This document shows, one piece after another, positions 17,774 through 26,108 of a stretch of 64,000 nt of DNA (position 1 is the first letter of the stretch; each line of letters opens with the position of its first letter). Where the stretch lies: NCBI GenBank assembly GCA_020635435.1, contig JACJZU010000001.1, positions 620,001-684,000 on the forward strand. Reading direction: 5' to 3'. Both the position numbers and the translations under genes were made by a program. Origin of the DNA: Flavobacteriales bacterium (GTDB lineage: Bacteria; Bacteroidota; Bacteroidia; NS11-12g; UBA9320). A model generated the notes under the pieces. That model did no database searches. It worked only from the letters and a program-made list of their open reading frames with translations, and was not told the origin of the DNA.

Positions 17774-18241
17774 ATGGCACATTTTAAACGACCCAAAAAG
17801 GATGGTACGACCATCAATACTTCGGCCCTGCCGGACATCGTTTTCATGCTCCTTTTCTTCTTCATGGTTGCCACCAAAATGCGCGATAAGGAAGTGAAGG
17901 TGAAAACTTCAGTACCTGTGGTTTCAGAAGTTGAAAAGATCGAAAAGAAGTCCTGGGTGAACTTCATCCTCGTTGGACCACCACTGAAGATCGAGGACGG
18001 AACTGCACCGCGAATACAGCTCGACGACAAATTCGCAGAGGTGGAAGATGTTCAGCAGTTCATCATCCTCCGGCGAAATGAATACCCTGAGGCCATTCGC
18101 GATTACCTCACAACATCCATCAAAGCCGATCGAACGGTGCGAATGGGTTTGGTGCAGGACATCAAGCAGGAACTGCGTCAGGTTAGTGCACTGAAATTAT
18201 TGTACAGTGCCAACTCCGGAAAAGTGACACACAAGGATTAA
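17774..18241 (+). CDS. exbD: ExbD/TolR family biopolymer transport protein (second copy)
   Basis: 155 residues. N-terminal INTSALPDIVFMLLFFFMV membrane helix with the conserved Asp, then a periplasmic domain of normal ExbD size ending with the typical VRMGLVQDIKQELRQ helix and an ALKLLYSA strand. The two ExbD paralogs may form a heteromeric complex with ExbB. Followed directly by a strong terminator. Confidence 0.93.
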   Translation: MAHFKRPKKDGTTINTSALPDIVFMLLFFFMVATKMRDKEVKVKTSVPVVSEVEKIEKKSWVNFILVGPPLKIEDGTAPRIQLDDKFAEVEDVQQFIILRRNEYPEAIRDYLTTSIKADRTVRMGLVQDIKQELRQVSALKLLYSANSGKVTHKD

Positions 18242-18261
18242 TTCAAAATAAAAAACTATCC

Positions 18262-18293
18262 AAAAGGGCATTCTGTTAACAGGATGCCCTTTT
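18262..18293 (+). terminator. rho-independent terminator of the exb operon
   Basis: Perfect 10-bp stem AAAAGGGCAT/ATGCCCTTTT with a 12-base loop that itself contains CTGTTAACAG, followed by a T-rich run. It begins 20 bases after the second exbD stop. Confidence 0.9.
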
Positions 18294-18307
18294 TATTTGT
18301 AAGGGCA

Positions 18308-18338
18308 TTGGCACTTTTGCTCTTCAACGATAATATTG
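18308..18338 (+). promoter_or_regulatory. promoter candidate for the polyprenyl synthase gene
   Basis: TTG (18308-18310), 20-base gap, then TAATATTG (18331-18338), one mismatch to TAnnTTTG, at the normal Bacteroidota spacing and 19 bases before the ATG. Confidence 0.45.
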
Positions 18339-18357
18339 TGCTTTACCACTGATCCGG

Positions 18358-19329
18358 ATGGCAGATAAACTAACGGAAATTAAATCCCCCATAGCCGAAG
18401 AACTCAAGGAATTTGAGAAGCGCTTCCGGAACAGCATGAAGAGCAATGTTCCCCTGCTCGATACCATCATGAACTATATCGTGAAGCGAAAAGGCAAGCA
18501 GATGCGTCCCCTGTTCGTTTTGCTGAGTACCAGACTCTTCGGTGTAATTGGGGACAGAGCTTACCGGGGTGCGGCTTTGGTAGAGCTATTGCATACGGCA
18601 ACATTGGTACACGATGATGTTGTAGACGACTCATCCATGCGGCGAGGTTTCTTTTCGGTGAATGCGCTGTGGAAGAACAAAGTGGCTGTTCTGGTTGGGG
18701 ACTACCTCCTGAGCAAAGGTCTGTTGCTCGCGTTGAAGAACGGGGATTATCCGGCACTCACGATCCTGTCCGAAGCAGTTGAGCAAATGAGTGAGGGTGA
18801 ACTTCTTCAAATGGAAAAAGCGCGCAAACTGGATATTACTGAAGAAGTTTACTTCGACATCATTTCCAAGAAAACGGCATCGCTCATTGCATCCTGTTGC
18901 TCAATTGGTGCATGGGCCGGTGGGGCCGATAATGACGCCATTCAGGAAATGCGGCAATTTGGATTGTATACCGGTATTGCGTTCCAGATCAAGGACGATC
19001 TGTTCGATTACGGCGATAATCCAACCGGAAAACCGAAGGGCATCGACATTAAAGAGAAAAAGATGACCCTGCCACTGATCCATGCGCTGAACAAAGCCGA
19101 TGAACGCGAGCGAAAACAGATCATACGCCTCATACGAAAAGGCAGCAAACGATCCGACGATATTGACACCGTGATCCGCTTCGTTGAAAAGCATGATGGA
19201 ATCAGCTATGCACGCAAGCATCTCGCCGAATATCAGCAAAAGGCTCTAAGGACATTGGATGCCATGGGGCTATCTTCAGCTCGCGAGATCAGGGATCTGG
19301 TTGACTATGTGATCAGCAGAAATAAGTAG
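18358..19329 (+). CDS. trans-isoprenyl diphosphate (polyprenyl) synthase
   Basis: 323 residues. The first Asp-rich motif LVHDDVVDDSSMRRG (about residue 83-97) and the second, FQIKDDLFDYGDN (about 210), bind diphosphate through magnesium. Before the first motif lies GKQMRPLFVLLSTRLFG. Such enzymes condense isopentenyl diphosphate into long prenyl chains, usually the octaprenyl-type side chain of menaquinone. Menaquinone gene menD is elsewhere in the window (44069-42441). Chain length cannot be predicted from motifs alone. Confidence 0.93.
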   Translation: MADKLTEIKSPIAEELKEFEKRFRNSMKSNVPLLDTIMNYIVKRKGKQMRPLFVLLSTRLFGVIGDRAYRGAALVELLHTATLVHDDVVDDSSMRRGFFSVNALWKNKVAVLVGDYLLSKGLLLALKNGDYPALTILSEAVEQMSEGELLQMEKARKLDITEEVYFDIISKKTASLIASCCSIGAWAGGADNDAIQEMRQFGLYTGIAFQIKDDLFDYGDNPTGKPKGIDIKEKKMTLPLIHALNKADERERKQIIRLIRKGSKRSDDIDTVIRFVEKHDGISYARKHLAEYQQKALRTLDAMGLSSAREIRDLVDYVISRNK

Positions 19330-19362
19330 TTGGGCTAGATTAGAAAGAACCTACATTGAAAC

Positions 19363-20376
19363 ATGAATCTAGCTGAAATTAAAAATAGTGAAGTTGTAAT
19401 CTTTAAACCTAAAGGTGGACAAACTGAATTTCAGGTAGTTCTTGACGCTGAGCACGATACGGTTTGGGCGACAGAACAACAGATCATGGATTTGTTCGGT
19501 AAAGCAAGAAGAACGATTGGTGAGCACATCAAGAATATTTACGAAGAAGGTGAGCTCGACAAAGAATCAACTTGGCGGGAATTCCGCCAAGTTCAAAAAG
19601 AAGGAGATCGAGAAGTATCGAGAAATTTATCTCTCTACAATCTGGATATTATCATTTCGGTCGGGTACCGTGTAAAATCGCAGGTAGGTACTGAGTTCAG
19701 AAAATGGGCAACTCAAAGACTGAAAGAATACTTGCTCAAGGGGTACTCTATTAATCAAAAGTTACTTCAAACCGAACAAAGGAAAGTAGAAAAATTACAA
19801 CAGGAAATCGATCAACTCAATCAGGAGTTGTTCCAAACTCAGCAAACATTAACTGATGGATTACTTTCAATAATCGAACACTATTCAAAATCCTTTGAGC
19901 TACTCGATAAATACGACAAGGACGAACTATCGTCGGAAAACTTGAACAAGGATCTAATCTATGTCATAAACTATGATGATGTCAGAGATGCGATTCAGCA
20001 ACTCAAATCTAGTTTGATTGCCAAGGGAGAAGCTAGTGACCTATTTGGTAATGAAAAAGATGATTCATTTCAAGGAATTCTAGGTAGCATCTCCCAAACA
20101 GTTTTTGGAGAACTTGCATATCCAACAATTGAAGAACAGGCTGTACAACTCTAATACTCTATCATCAAGGGACATCCTTTTAGTGATGGAAATAAACGGA
20201 TTGGTTCATTTATGTTTGTGTGGTTTCTTGAGCTAAACGGACATCACCTGAACAAAAATGGCGAACGAAAGATTAATGACAACACTCTCGTAACATTAGC
20301 TCTTGCCGTTGCTCAAAGCTTACCAGAGCAAAGGGAAACCGTTCAGAAACTAATAATGAATTTAATAAAAAACTGA
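19363..20376 (+). pseudogene. RhuM/Fic-family protein broken by an in-frame stop before the Fic motif
   Basis: The reading frame opens at 19363 (MNLAEIKNSEVVIFKPKGG) and runs 263 codons to TAA at 20152-20154, then continues in the same frame for 73 more codons to TGA at 20374-20376. The downstream part holds the Fic signature HPFSDGNKRIGSF (about 20167-20208), which catalyses AMP transfer. The upstream part is the RhuM-like N-terminal domain, with a coiled-coil Gln/Glu region near 140-175. A single TTA-to-TAA change (Leu before Tyr-Ser-Ile-Ile-Lys) would explain the break. Restored length, 337 residues, is normal for the family. Composition is more AT-rich than the neighbours, consistent with transfer. 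Whether the stop is real, read through or a sequencing error cannot be decided here. Confidence 0.8.
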
Positions 20377-20458
20377 GCCCAACAATGCAAAAATGCATAG
20401 CTTCCTGACGTCAGCTACGACATCTTATGCGCGCCGTTGACAAGGGGCCTTCTCCCCA

Positions 20459-21055
20459 CTATAACTCAACCACCCACATACCACGCAATTGGCCCGCTTC
20501 GTAGTTGAATGCCTTGTCTTTGGGATAAAGTGAAATGATCCGTTCAAATGTTTCCTGTGCCAGGCCGTTATCCCTTGTACCGTGGCAATTCAAACACATG
20601 GGCTGAACTACGATCGGAGCGAAATACAGGAACGAGCTATCGGCTTCATTCCATTGCAATAATGGATGTAATGGCTGCTCATGCTCCAGAGCGTACTCAA
20701 AAACCTTCAAGGCATTCTTTTCGATATCGGACGGTTTATTCAGCGGATTCCGGTATTTCAACGAACGGCGGTACACCTTGTGTCCGCTCCGTTCCGAAAC
20801 GCCCGCTGTTATACCTGCAGCATGCTCGTTGCAATAGGCTATGGCGTGTAAAACACCGCTGTCCTTGAGCTGTTGCTGAAGTGCGCTCCCCAACTCTGTC
20901 TGAGCCGATCCAACGACCTCGGCACCGCGATCCATCAACGCTTTGCGCTCCGCTTCACTCACAACCTGTTTGTTCGAACAGGACGACCCACAGAAGAGGA
21001 GGAACGGAACCCAGAGCAATGCGATCTGCGTTCGGATCGATCGAAGGCACATCAT
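20459..21055 (-). CDS. DUF3365 (Tll0287-like) c-type heme lipoprotein
   Basis: 198 residues. A lipoprotein signal peptide has a Cys after LLFCGSS, so the protein is probably anchored in a periplasm-facing or outer membrane. The domain has the family pattern GVLHAIAYCNEHA, VYRRSLKYRNPLNKPSDIE and a single heme c motif CLNCHG near residue 155. DUF3365/Tll0287-like domains bind heme and are thought to act in redox sensing or electron transfer. Last gene of the yeeE-porin-rhodanese operon; overlaps the preceding rhodanese gene by 4 bases. It may accept electrons or sense redox during sulfur oxidation; that is inference. Confidence 0.85.
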   Translation of the reverse strand: MMCLRSIRTQIALLWVPFLLFCGSSCSNKQVVSEAERKALMDRGAEVVGSAQTELGSALQQQLKDSGVLHAIAYCNEHAAGITAGVSERSGHKVYRRSLKYRNPLNKPSDIEKNALKVFEYALEHEQPLHPLLQWNEADSSFLYFAPIVVQPMCLNCHGTRDNGLAQETFERIISLYPKDKAFNYEAGQLRGMWVVEL

Positions 21056-21501
21056 CGAGCGACCGGTTTGCCGCTGCCCTGCCAGGAATTCATTCCCCCG
21101 GCGAGATTGTACACCTCACGAAATCCCATATCGCGCATCATGGACATGGCCTGACCACTTCGCCCACCGCTTCGGCAATACACGTAAACGGGTTTCTCCT
21201 TATCCAACAGGGCAATTTCCTCTGCAAAGCCTTTCTTGTAAAAGTCGATCTGTTTGGCCCCATCTATATGTCCCGCAGCATATTCCTCGTCGGTTCGCAC
21301 ATCGATCAATTGAATATCGGCACTTGCTATTCCCTGTTCGAAGGCATCCACGGCTATATCCCGGGCAACGGTTGGGACCTGATCGCTCTCAGGTACGACA
21401 TTTTGCTCTGAATGCACTGTTTCATTGGCCTTTTCGGCATTTCCCGCGCAGGATAACAATAATCCGATAGCAAGTACCGGAAGCGTTTTAATTATAGTCA
21501 T
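21052..21501 (-). CDS. rhodanese-like domain lipoprotein
   Basis: 149 residues. Lipoprotein signal (LPVLAIGLLLSCAGNAEKA) then a rhodanese domain with IDVRTDEEYAAGHIDGA and catalytic CRSGGRSGQA (Cys near residue 110). Rhodaneses carry sulfane sulfur on this Cys, for example from thiosulfate to an acceptor, releasing sulfite. The lipid anchor puts it outside the cytoplasm. Overlaps the second rhodanese gene upstream by 4 bases and the heme lipoprotein downstream by 4 bases, so tightly coupled. Confidence 0.9.
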   Translation of the reverse strand: MTIIKTLPVLAIGLLLSCAGNAEKANETVHSEQNVVPESDQVPTVARDIAVDAFEQGIASADIQLIDVRTDEEYAAGHIDGAKQIDFYKKGFAEEIALLDKEKPVYVYCRSGGRSGQAMSMMRDMGFREVYNLAGGMNSWQGSGKPVAR

Positions 21502-21854
21502 ATTTCTAAATTGTCTTTTTTAGCCAGATCTAAAAACCGGGAGGCATTTTGCCAGCTTCCCACATTGATGGAGAATATCCCGAAATCATTGAATATCTCC
21601 GTAGCGATACGGGCGCGGGAACCATCATGGCAACAAACGATCGCAAATTTACTGCCCATATCACGCACCTGTCCAATGTAGGAAATAATGTCGCTCATGG
21701 GTACATTGATCGTTCCGGCGGCATGTCCACGCTTGAATTCAAGGTATTCCCGTACATCGATCACACAAGCCCCTTCCTGTATAAGGTCCACCACCTTCTG
21801 TTCCTTTGTGCCTATACCGTATCGATTCCAGAATGTCTTCTTACGCGCAACCAT
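21498..21854 (-). CDS. single-domain rhodanese, cytoplasmic
   Basis: 118 residues without a signal peptide. Rhodanese motifs CVIDVREYLEFKRGHAAG and the active-site loop IVCCHDGSRARIA, where the second Cys is the expected catalytic one. Soluble, so probably cytoplasmic, and paired with a lipoprotein rhodanese in the same operon. The two could handle sulfane sulfur on both sides of the inner membrane. Confidence 0.88.
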   Translation of the reverse strand: MVARKKTFWNRYGIGTKEQKVVDLIQEGACVIDVREYLEFKRGHAAGTINVPMSDIISYIGQVRDMGSKFAIVCCHDGSRARIATEIFNDFGIFSINVGSWQNASRFLDLAKKDNLEI

Positions 21855-21891
21855 TCCTCAAATTTCGAATTTAATCAGGGATTTACCTTGA

Positions 21892-22323
21892 TCAGTGCGG
21901 CAGCTTATCGCGGAGCATCCCGTATACCAAAGTACCTAAAATTCCGCTCAGGATCACAATGAGCATCACAGTTATCCCTCTGCCGAGCATTACGAACATA
22001 GGACCCGGACATGCTCCTACCAAGGCCCAGCCCAGGCCGAAAATGATACCGCCGAACAGATAACGTGGAACCGACATTTGTTTCGGATGAATAATGATCT
22101 GCTCGCCATTGAAGGTTTTGATCTTCCTGCGTTTGATGAGTTGTACAAGGATAATTCCCACCGCTACTGCAGAACCGATCACTCCATACATGTGAAAAGA
22201 TTTGAATCGGAACATTTCATAGATCCGGAACCAGGAGATCACTTCAGCCTTGCTGAGAATGATACCGAATAAGATCCCTACTGCGAGGATCAAAGTGTAT
22301 TTTGAAAGATCAGAAGAACGCAT
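21892..22323 (-). CDS. YeeE/YedE family half-transporter (DUF6691-type)
   Basis: About 143 residues from the ATG at 22323; a TTG at 22332 would extend it. Four hydrophobic helices with the GACPGPMFVMLGRG motif typical of the second YeeE half (Cys in a Gly-rich hairpin). In E. coli YeeE (TsuA) imports thiosulfate, and the paired half-size proteins act together. Here its partner (24244-23669) is separated from it by the porin gene. The porin stop overlaps this gene's start. Confidence 0.88.
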   Translation of the reverse strand: MRSSDLSKYTLILAVGILFGIILSKAEVISWFRIYEMFRFKSFHMYGVIGSAVAVGIILVQLIKRRKIKTFNGEQIIIHPKQMSVPRYLFGGIIFGLGWALVGACPGPMFVMLGRGITVMLIVILSGILGTLVYGMLRDKLPH

Positions 22324-23665
22324 TGATGACAAAATTAATTTGATTGAAATTTGTTTTATTCACGATGAGTCGGGGGTCTGATACCCCTTTGCTCAGGTTG
22401 TGCCTATACACATATAACAGGTCGAATTCGAGCCGCTCATCTGCAAAAGACGGACTGAATGTGTTTCGTATATTCAGATTCAGATAATCGGTCACCTCAT
22501 ATTTATTTAGCGCGAAATCGTACGGTTGAGGAACATCGTAAACCGCACACTGTATGTCTTGCGAGAAATTGTCTTTCCCGGAATTGTGCCAGGTGTATTG
22601 TACGGAATAGGCACTTGTTCCTCCCAAACCCTCCATCCTGCAGCGAGGCAAAGATGTATAGAACGATTCCCTGCCCAACTCTCTGGGGAAAAGGAACTTC
22701 CCGGCCTTGCTCACGCGTGTTGCATTCAAACTCAATTCCCGATTCTTGCCCAGTTTACGCAGAACTCTGAAGGAACCCGTATAACTCCGCCCACTTCCCT
22801 GTATGTAATCCGCAGACGTATTCAAAGCAGGACTTTGTGCCACCACTTGCACACCGAACTCCAGTTTGCCAAGATCTTTCTCCACCTCGGCCCAAACGGT
22901 ATTGTTGAGTTTGTCCAGATAGAAGTCCCAGATCTCGACACTCATCCCTTTTTCGTTTTCCCAACTCAGTTTTGCGAATGCCAAACCTTCGGTTCCAGTC
23001 CGATACCTATAAACGGCATTTGTCCCCGATTCGGTCTTCCCACTGCTTACCATTCCAATGGCATCGTTCAGATCATACCAACTAGTTGTGCTTCGCACAC
23101 TCACACTGCGCACAATTCCCAATTCTGTCTGAAATCTCCGAAATATGGGAGAACGGAAATACATACCTCCGTGCTGAAACGGCATCATTCTTCCGTCGCG
23201 GGGATTGAGAAGTGGCGTTTGAAACGTTTGCCTGCCAAAACGCATGAGCGCACCTTTTTTTCTGTACTCGATGTAGGCTTTGCTCAAACGGAACAATCCA
23301 TTTCGTTCAGAAGGTTTTTCGATGTTGTACAATTCCATCTCCCACTTCGAATTGAACCCGGAAGCAGGGTCCTTTTCCAAAAGATCATTGGAAAACAATT
23401 CGGTAACGGCCAGCACTTCACCCCCCAGACGGAAACCCTTCCAAGAGGGTGTCACACAATTCAACCCACCACCAAATGCCGAACTTACAAAATCGCGATA
23501 GCTGCCCTCATTGAAGGTGGCCATTGTAAAACTGCGCACATACCCGCCCGCCTCCCAATTGCGGAAGTGTTGCGAGAACCTATTCCCAGAGACACTATCG
23601 GCCCCGTGACCAAAAGTGATGGCAGGAATTGCCAATAAAATGATATGTGCTGCAGTGCGAAGCAT
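22310..23665 (-). CDS. OprD-family outer-membrane porin
   Basis: 451 residues. A signal peptide (HIILLAIPAITFGHG) and an 18-strand-type beta-barrel pattern with an aromatic C-terminal end (NFVINAFF). The OprD marker RFGRQTFQTPLLNPRDGRMMPF-like segment is near residue 160. OprD porins allow passive entry of small solutes. Its position between two YeeE half-transporters suggests it admits the same sulfur compound across the outer membrane, an inference. Overlaps the downstream yeeE by about 14 bases. Confidence 0.82.
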   Translation of the reverse strand: MLRTAAHIILLAIPAITFGHGADSVSGNRFSQHFRNWEAGGYVRSFTMATFNEGSYRDFVSSAFGGGLNCVTPSWKGFRLGGEVLAVTELFSNDLLEKDPASGFNSKWEMELYNIEKPSERNGLFRLSKAYIEYRKKGALMRFGRQTFQTPLLNPRDGRMMPFQHGGMYFRSPIFRRFQTELGIVRSVSVRSTTSWYDLNDAIGMVSSGKTESGTNAVYRYRTGTEGLAFAKLSWENEKGMSVEIWDFYLDKLNNTVWAEVEKDLGKLEFGVQVVAQSPALNTSADYIQGSGRSYTGSFRVLRKLGKNRELSLNATRVSKAGKFLFPRELGRESFYTSLPRCRMEGLGGTSAYSVQYTWHNSGKDNFSQDIQCAVYDVPQPYDFALNKYEVTDYLNLNIRNTFSPSFADERLEFDLLYVYRHNLSKGVSDPRLIVNKTNFNQINFVINAFF

Positions 23666-23668
23666 CTC

Positions 23669-24244
23669 TTAACCTCCTGCCATGAACAGCCAGGGGAGTA
23701 CGAGGTAGGTAACCAATAAGCCCCCGATGAAAAATCCGATCACAGCGATCAGAGAAGGCAATTGCAGATCACTCAATCCGCTGATGGCATGCCCCGATGT
23801 GCAACCACCCGCATAGCGGGCACCAAAGCCCACCAAAAATCCGCCCAGAACGAGGAATACCCAACCTTTCCATGTACTGAGGGTCGACCAACTGAAGATC
23901 TCCTCGGGGACATACGTATCCCCCGGATTTTCCATTCCATATTCAACCAGTTCCTGCTTGATCTCTTCGCTGATCCCAACCGACTCCACAGGGGTGAAAT
24001 GTTGATGTGCTAAAAAACCTCCCAACAACATACCGATCGCAAAAACGAAATTCCATTGGTACTCCCTCCAGTCGAAACAAAAGAATTTTGAGCAGGACTC
24101 TCCCCCACACATTGCGCAGAAGATCCGGAAATTATCGGATATACCGAAAGAAGCACCCGCCCATAACATGAGGTACATGACCAGCGCGATCAAAGGACCC
24201 GCTACGTACCAGGGCCAAGGCTGTTGTAACCATTCGATGAACAT
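23669..24244 (-). CDS. YeeE/YedE family transporter half with Cys-rich N-terminal loop
   Basis: About 191 residues from the ATG at 24244; a TTG further upstream is less likely. Membrane helices frame the family motif GGCTSGHAISGLSDLQLPS near residue 150, the conserved Cys of YeeE. A cysteine-rich loop near residues 43-60 (CAMCGGESCSKFFCFDWREY) and a 40-residue loop before the second half distinguish it. It probably pairs with the second half (22323-21892) for thiosulfate or other sulfur-anion uptake. First gene of this operon; a Crp-like palindrome lies 48 bases upstream. Confidence 0.88.
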   Translation of the reverse strand: MFIEWLQQPWPWYVAGPLIALVMYLMLWAGASFGISDNFRIFCAMCGGESCSKFFCFDWREYQWNFVFAIGMLLGGFLAHQHFTPVESVGISEEIKQELVEYGMENPGDTYVPEEIFSWSTLSTWKGWVFLVLGGFLVGFGARYAGGCTSGHAISGLSDLQLPSLIAVIGFFIGGLLVTYLVLPWLFMAGG

Positions 24245-24291
24245 AATCGTGATATTAGATAACAAAATTCATCCATTCCACGGCCCACCTG

Positions 24292-24307
24292 TGTGATGCA
24301 CGTCACC
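24292..24307. promoter_or_regulatory. Crp-like palindrome upstream of the yeeE-porin-rhodanese operon
   Basis: On the plus strand TGTGA-TGCACG-TCACC, i.e. TGTGA-N6-TCAC. It lies between the SulP gene end (24327) and the yeeE start (24244), 48-63 bases upstream of that ATG, inside an 82-base gap. Same pattern as 1980-1995. Confidence 0.55.
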
Positions 24308-24326
24308 GAAGCCTATGACAAAGCTC

Positions 24327-26075
24327 CTAGGAATCGGCGTTACATTCGAGGAAAACCCGGGCTGTACATGTGGCGCAGACGGAGCGATCCAAACGGGCAT
24401 AAATGCCGCGTATCGCCTCCTTTTTCGACATATAGAAGCGCTCCTCACCGATCTCAGCCCTGAAACCATGTTCCTCCAGAAAATCCCGCGTCACCTTTTT
24501 GATACCGCTGAAGTACAAAGCTCCTCCACGTTCCCTGCGTTTCTCGGCTTCCATGGCCAACAATTCCGCTCCGGCCAGATCGATGAAGTTCATACCATCG
24601 CCCAATATTAGAAGGTTCTTCTTGTTGTTCTGTTCCAGCTCCTGCAAATAAGCCCGTACATGATCTACAGCCCCAAAGAACAAGGAACCGTCTATGCGGA
24701 TGATGTCGAGCTGGGGACATGGAACAGTATGATAGATCTCAGTATTTCGAAAAGAACGCTTCTCCCCACCTTGCAACGGTGCTACGGCTATTATTCGAGG
24801 TTTGCCTGTTCGGCGGAGGTAAAAGACCAGGGAGAGGATCACACCCGAATAGATGGCATATTCCAAATGAAGGAACAAAGTGCAAAAAACGGTTACGAGC
24901 AGGATCACCCATTCGTTCCAGTTGCTCAATAGTATTTTGCGTATCTCCTTGAAATCGATGAGGTTATAGGCAACCAACATGATTATTCCGGCCATAACGG
25001 GTATAGGCAGATGCTCGGTAAGCGGACCGATGAACAACACAATGGCCATCACAAAAATGGCTGATAATATGGCTGAAAGCGGTGTTCGTGCTCCTGCCTG
25101 ATAATTAACCGCTGAGCGCGTGAAAGATGCCCCGGACACATAATTACTGAAGAATGCCCCTACCAGATTCGATAATCCCTGGGCAATGAACTCCTGGTTG
25201 GGGTCTATGATCTGCCGGCTTCGGTTGGCAATGGATCGGGCAATGGCCACCGATTGTATGAGTGCCAACAGGGCTAATGCAAAGGATCCACTGAGGATGG
25301 TGCGCATTTGTTCCGGATCGAAATGAGGTATGTGGAATGGAGGTAAACCAACCGGTAATTCACCAACGAAGCGGATCTCCTCATGGCGGCCGGCCACGTA
25401 GTAGGCCATGATGCTACCCAATACCATGGCAATGAGCATATTGGGCCATCGGGGCTTTAGAGCTTTCACCAGAATGGCCATGATAAGCGTAGTGGAACTG
25501 ATCAATAACACCCCAATATTGGTTTGAGGAAGATGTGTGACTATGGTGGCCATACTCTTCGAAAAACTGAGCCCGTTGGGAATATCGAGACCCAGGAAAT
25601 GCTTGATCTGACTCACAGCGATCAACAGGGCTGCCCCCGCAGTAAAACCAACCACTACGGTATTGGAAACGAAATTGATCAAACTGCCCATTTTCAAGGC
25701 ACCGAGAAGAAGTTGCATCACCCCGGTCATAAAGGTGACCACTATGGCCAGTTCGATGAAGGCCAAACTGCCTTCGGGCGCATACGGTTGTAAGGTACTG
25801 AATACCACGATCGAAATAGCCGTTGTAGGGCCATTGACCGTGTGCATCGATGAACCGAACAGCGCTGCCACAATGGGTGAGATCATGGCCGTGTAAAGCC
25901 CATAAATTGGAGGTAATCCGGCGATCATGGCAAAGGCCACACCTTGAGGCAATACCAGTACCGCTCCCGTTATGCCGGCCATTAGATCCGCACGAAAAGT
26001 GCTCCGATCCATACCGGGCAACCATTTCAGAAAGGGAAAGAGGCGCTGCGCCTTTATACTTGGTTTCGTTTGCAC
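24327..26075 (-). CDS. SulP family anion transporter with STAS domain and Cys-rich C-terminus
   Basis: 582 residues starting at a GTG at 26075; the next in-frame ATG is 63 bases later and would cut the N-terminal helix. Membrane region with VLVLPQGVAFAMIAGLPPIYG and the GASFTRSAVN motif, then a STAS domain (about 440-550) whose usual DSSG is DLAG, lacking the phosphorylatable Ser. The tail ends SVCATCTARVFLECNADS, a C-x2-C-x8-C group not seen in the first SulP. Lying directly after the oxidoreductase gene (33-base gap), it plausibly moves sulfate or sulfite. Substrate not provable from sequence. Confidence 0.92.
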   Translation of the reverse strand: MQTKPSIKAQRLFPFLKWLPGMDRSTFRADLMAGITGAVLVLPQGVAFAMIAGLPPIYGLYTAMISPIVAALFGSSMHTVNGPTTAISIVVFSTLQPYAPEGSLAFIELAIVVTFMTGVMQLLLGALKMGSLINFVSNTVVVGFTAGAALLIAVSQIKHFLGLDIPNGLSFSKSMATIVTHLPQTNIGVLLISSTTLIMAILVKALKPRWPNMLIAMVLGSIMAYYVAGRHEEIRFVGELPVGLPPFHIPHFDPEQMRTILSGSFALALLALIQSVAIARSIANRSRQIIDPNQEFIAQGLSNLVGAFFSNYVSGASFTRSAVNYQAGARTPLSAILSAIFVMAIVLFIGPLTEHLPIPVMAGIIMLVAYNLIDFKEIRKILLSNWNEWVILLVTVFCTLFLHLEYAIYSGVILSLVFYLRRTGKPRIIAVAPLQGGEKRSFRNTEIYHTVPCPQLDIIRIDGSLFFGAVDHVRAYLQELEQNNKKNLLILGDGMNFIDLAGAELLAMEAEKRRERGGALYFSGIKKVTRDFLEEHGFRAEIGEERFYMSKKEAIRGIYARLDRSVCATCTARVFLECNADS

Positions 26076-26108
26076 CGCTTCAAATTTACCGGCTCCAAAC
26101 GGCCGAGC

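Noticed and set aside
20377..20458. Short palindromes (ATGCA-aaaa-TGCAT and CTGACGTCAG) after the Fic-type gene
   Set aside because: No T-run or paired function; too short to call a terminator or attachment site.
22526..23638. 370-codon open frame on the plus strand opposite the porin gene
   Set aside because: Shadow of the porin coding strand: its translation is rich in Cys, His and Arg, has no known motif, and the porin reading is clearly real.
25414..26025. 203-codon minus-strand frame within the second SulP gene
   Set aside because: Shadow frame rich in His/Gly/Ser with no motif; the SulP frame is clear.
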